DNA from: Oscillospiraceae bacterium
Lineage (GTDB): Bacteria > Bacillota > Clostridia > Oscillospirales > Oscillospiraceae
Direction of reading: 5' to 3'
DNA length: 64,000 nucleotides
NCBI GenBank assembly: GCA_015067725.1
Contig: SVLX01000007.1
Location: 1-64,000, forward strand
Below the pieces are notes generated by a model. That model did no database searches, was not told the origin of the DNA, and worked only from the letters and a program-made list of their open reading frames with translations. Shown here one piece after another: positions 63,021 to 64,000 of this stretch; the first letter of the stretch is position 1, and each line of letters begins with the position of its first letter. The translations under genes and the position numbers were made by a program.

Positions 63021-64000
63021 TTACAGTACCGGAATAAGCAACAGCTTGCCCGGCTCCGGAGGGGCAGACTGCAGACGGTTGGCCTTGCGGATAGCATCCA
63101 CTGTAGAATAGTTTTCTTTTGCCAGGGTCCAAAGTGTTTGGTCGCCGGAGAGCGTTTTCACAATTACTGAAGGACGCTCATCACTTGGTCTGACTTCCTC
63201 GCCCAGCACTGCGCCGCGAAGCATAGCCAACTCCTGGTCGGCATAGCAGTCAGTGGCGAGCTCCACCGGAGCGCGGACGGTAATACCTCCACCATCCACG
63301 GTCCACTGTACCGGACCGCAGACCATACCCTGTGCCAGACATTGACAGCCGGAAGCCAGATTCAGCTCCCTTGTGGTAGAACTCCGGCACTGTCGTCCCT
63401 GTAATGCCCCGGTTTCGTCGTAGTATACCAGAGAACCCCAGACCGGCAACTCAATGGTTGCCACATCCCCCTGTCTGACAACCCGTACACTACCGGGTAA
63501 AACGGTGCACTCCAGAATGGTTGCCCCGTGAAGAGGGAAGGGGATCTCTGCTACTTGTCGCAGACTCTGATGGTCTAAGCGGGTGCGGACGGGGAGGGCC
63601 GCGCTCTGCAGTGTGGTCTGGCGATTCAGGGCATAGAGGTCTGCAACCAGCTCCAGCTTATGCCGACTCATTACTACGCACTGCACTGTTATGTCACATT
63701 GCAAAGCCAGCTCGCCACCCTCGTCTTTCGTCAGGCTCATGTTGTTGATGACGGGTATGCACTGCAGTTCTTCCTCCTGCTCATAGTGCCGGGTCAACTC
63801 GCCATACTGGGAAAAGGGAACCTCCGTATCCCAGACGGACAGACGCCCCTCCGGTGTCATGTACAGCAGATGAAATTGACATATCCCTTTGAAGACGGCT
63901 TTTTCTCCCAACACCTTGCCATCGGTGATGGTGGGTTGGAACTGCCAGGATACCACGCGCCCCACTTCCGGTGTACCCACCGGCAAAGTCAGCATTTCTT
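63021..64000 (-). CDS. SPOCS (DUF3794) and LysM domain protein, 5' end outside the window
   Basis: At least 326 codons are visible and the frame is open to the window edge. Beta-rich repeats resemble the DUF3794/SPOCS domain (EKAVFKGICQFHLLYMTPEG, VWDTEVPFSQY). The C terminus is a LysM domain (SGDQTLWTLAKENYSTVDAI, KANRLQ, GKLLLIPVL). Such proteins belong to the spore envelope in Clostridia. It is transcribed toward the atp operon and ends in its own terminator. Confidence 0.88.
   Translation of the reverse strand, partial: EMLTLPVGTPEVGRVVSWQFQPTITDGKVLGEKAVFKGICQFHLLYMTPEGRLSVWDTEVPFSQYGELTRHYEQEEELQCIPVINNMSLTKDEGGELALQCDITVQCVVMSRHKLELVADLYALNRQTTLQSAALPVRTRLDHQSLRQVAEIPFPLHGATILECTVLPGSVRVVRQGDVATIELPVWGSLVYYDETGALQGRQCRSSTTRELNLASGCQCLAQGMVCGPVQWTVDGGGITVRAPVELATDCYADQELAMLRGAVLGEEVRPSDERPSVIVKTLSGDQTLWTLAKENYSTVDAIRKANRLQSAPPEPGKLLLIPVL

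Noticed and set aside
63521-63748. Plus-strand frame at 63521
   Set aside because: It lies wholly inside the SPOCS/LysM gene on the other strand and has no domain.

Overview
The window looks like a chromosome segment of an anaerobic, spore-forming, low-to-middle-GC Clostridia member, most likely of the Oscillospirales (Oscillospiraceae/Ruminococcaceae). The evidence is spmA-spmB, a bofA-like gene and a SPOCS/LysM coat-type protein (sporulation), a SipW-type surface protein, S-layer-homology anchoring, a full F-type ATPase operon and the codon style. The genus cannot be read from the sequence alone.

Layout. 1-2700 is a decayed, visibly more AT-rich mobile region: a transposase scrap, a phage-type XRE repressor with a strong promoter and paired operators, two tiny genes, and a tyrosine integrase broken by an internal deletion. 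It abuts the 3' end of tRNA-Trp. 2705-5128 holds two tRNAs, a DUF378 gene and one half of a divergent pair of membrane proteins: a zinc-ribbon/TM/Big2 protein facing a protein-kinase-like/TM/FN3 protein (to 7975) that lacks the catalytic aspartate. Then come a DUF523 gene, a ClC channel, tRNA-Ser and a 3315-residue S-layer-anchored subtilase with 19 cysteine-rich repeats.

20610-28688 is one long minus-strand phosphate operon, pstSCAB-phoU-phoP-phoR, followed by an HD-domain gene and an HEXXH gene; a Pho-box-like repeat lies upstream of pstS. A second, better Pho box lies upstream of the Na/Pi cotransporter at 38904-40649, so the two phosphate uptake systems probably share PhoP control. Between them are a MalY/PatB aminotransferase, spmAB, an envelope lipoprotein/TM2 pair, a membrane-bound LuxR-type regulator behind a long structured leader that may include a small RNA, argS, bofA, a sugar nucleotidyltransferase-like gene and a PsiE-like gene.

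40806-46381 holds a DUF5662 gene, a membrane-anchored GH3 hexosaminidase and a heterodimeric ABC exporter. 46471-48195 holds a SipW-type surface protein whose promoter is flanked by 26-bp near-perfect inverted repeats with the layout of tyrosine-recombinase crossover sites. This is a candidate invertible (phase-variable) promoter and the most interesting signal in the window.

48233-55550 is a complete minus-strand aromatic operon, aroF-aroB-aroA-aroC-pheA-aroEK(fused)-aroQ, with an attenuator-like terminator in its leader. 55571-62842 is the atpZIBEFHAGDC operon; its c subunit carries a two-carboxylate ion site expected for Na+ coupling. The window ends inside a SPOCS/LysM protein gene.
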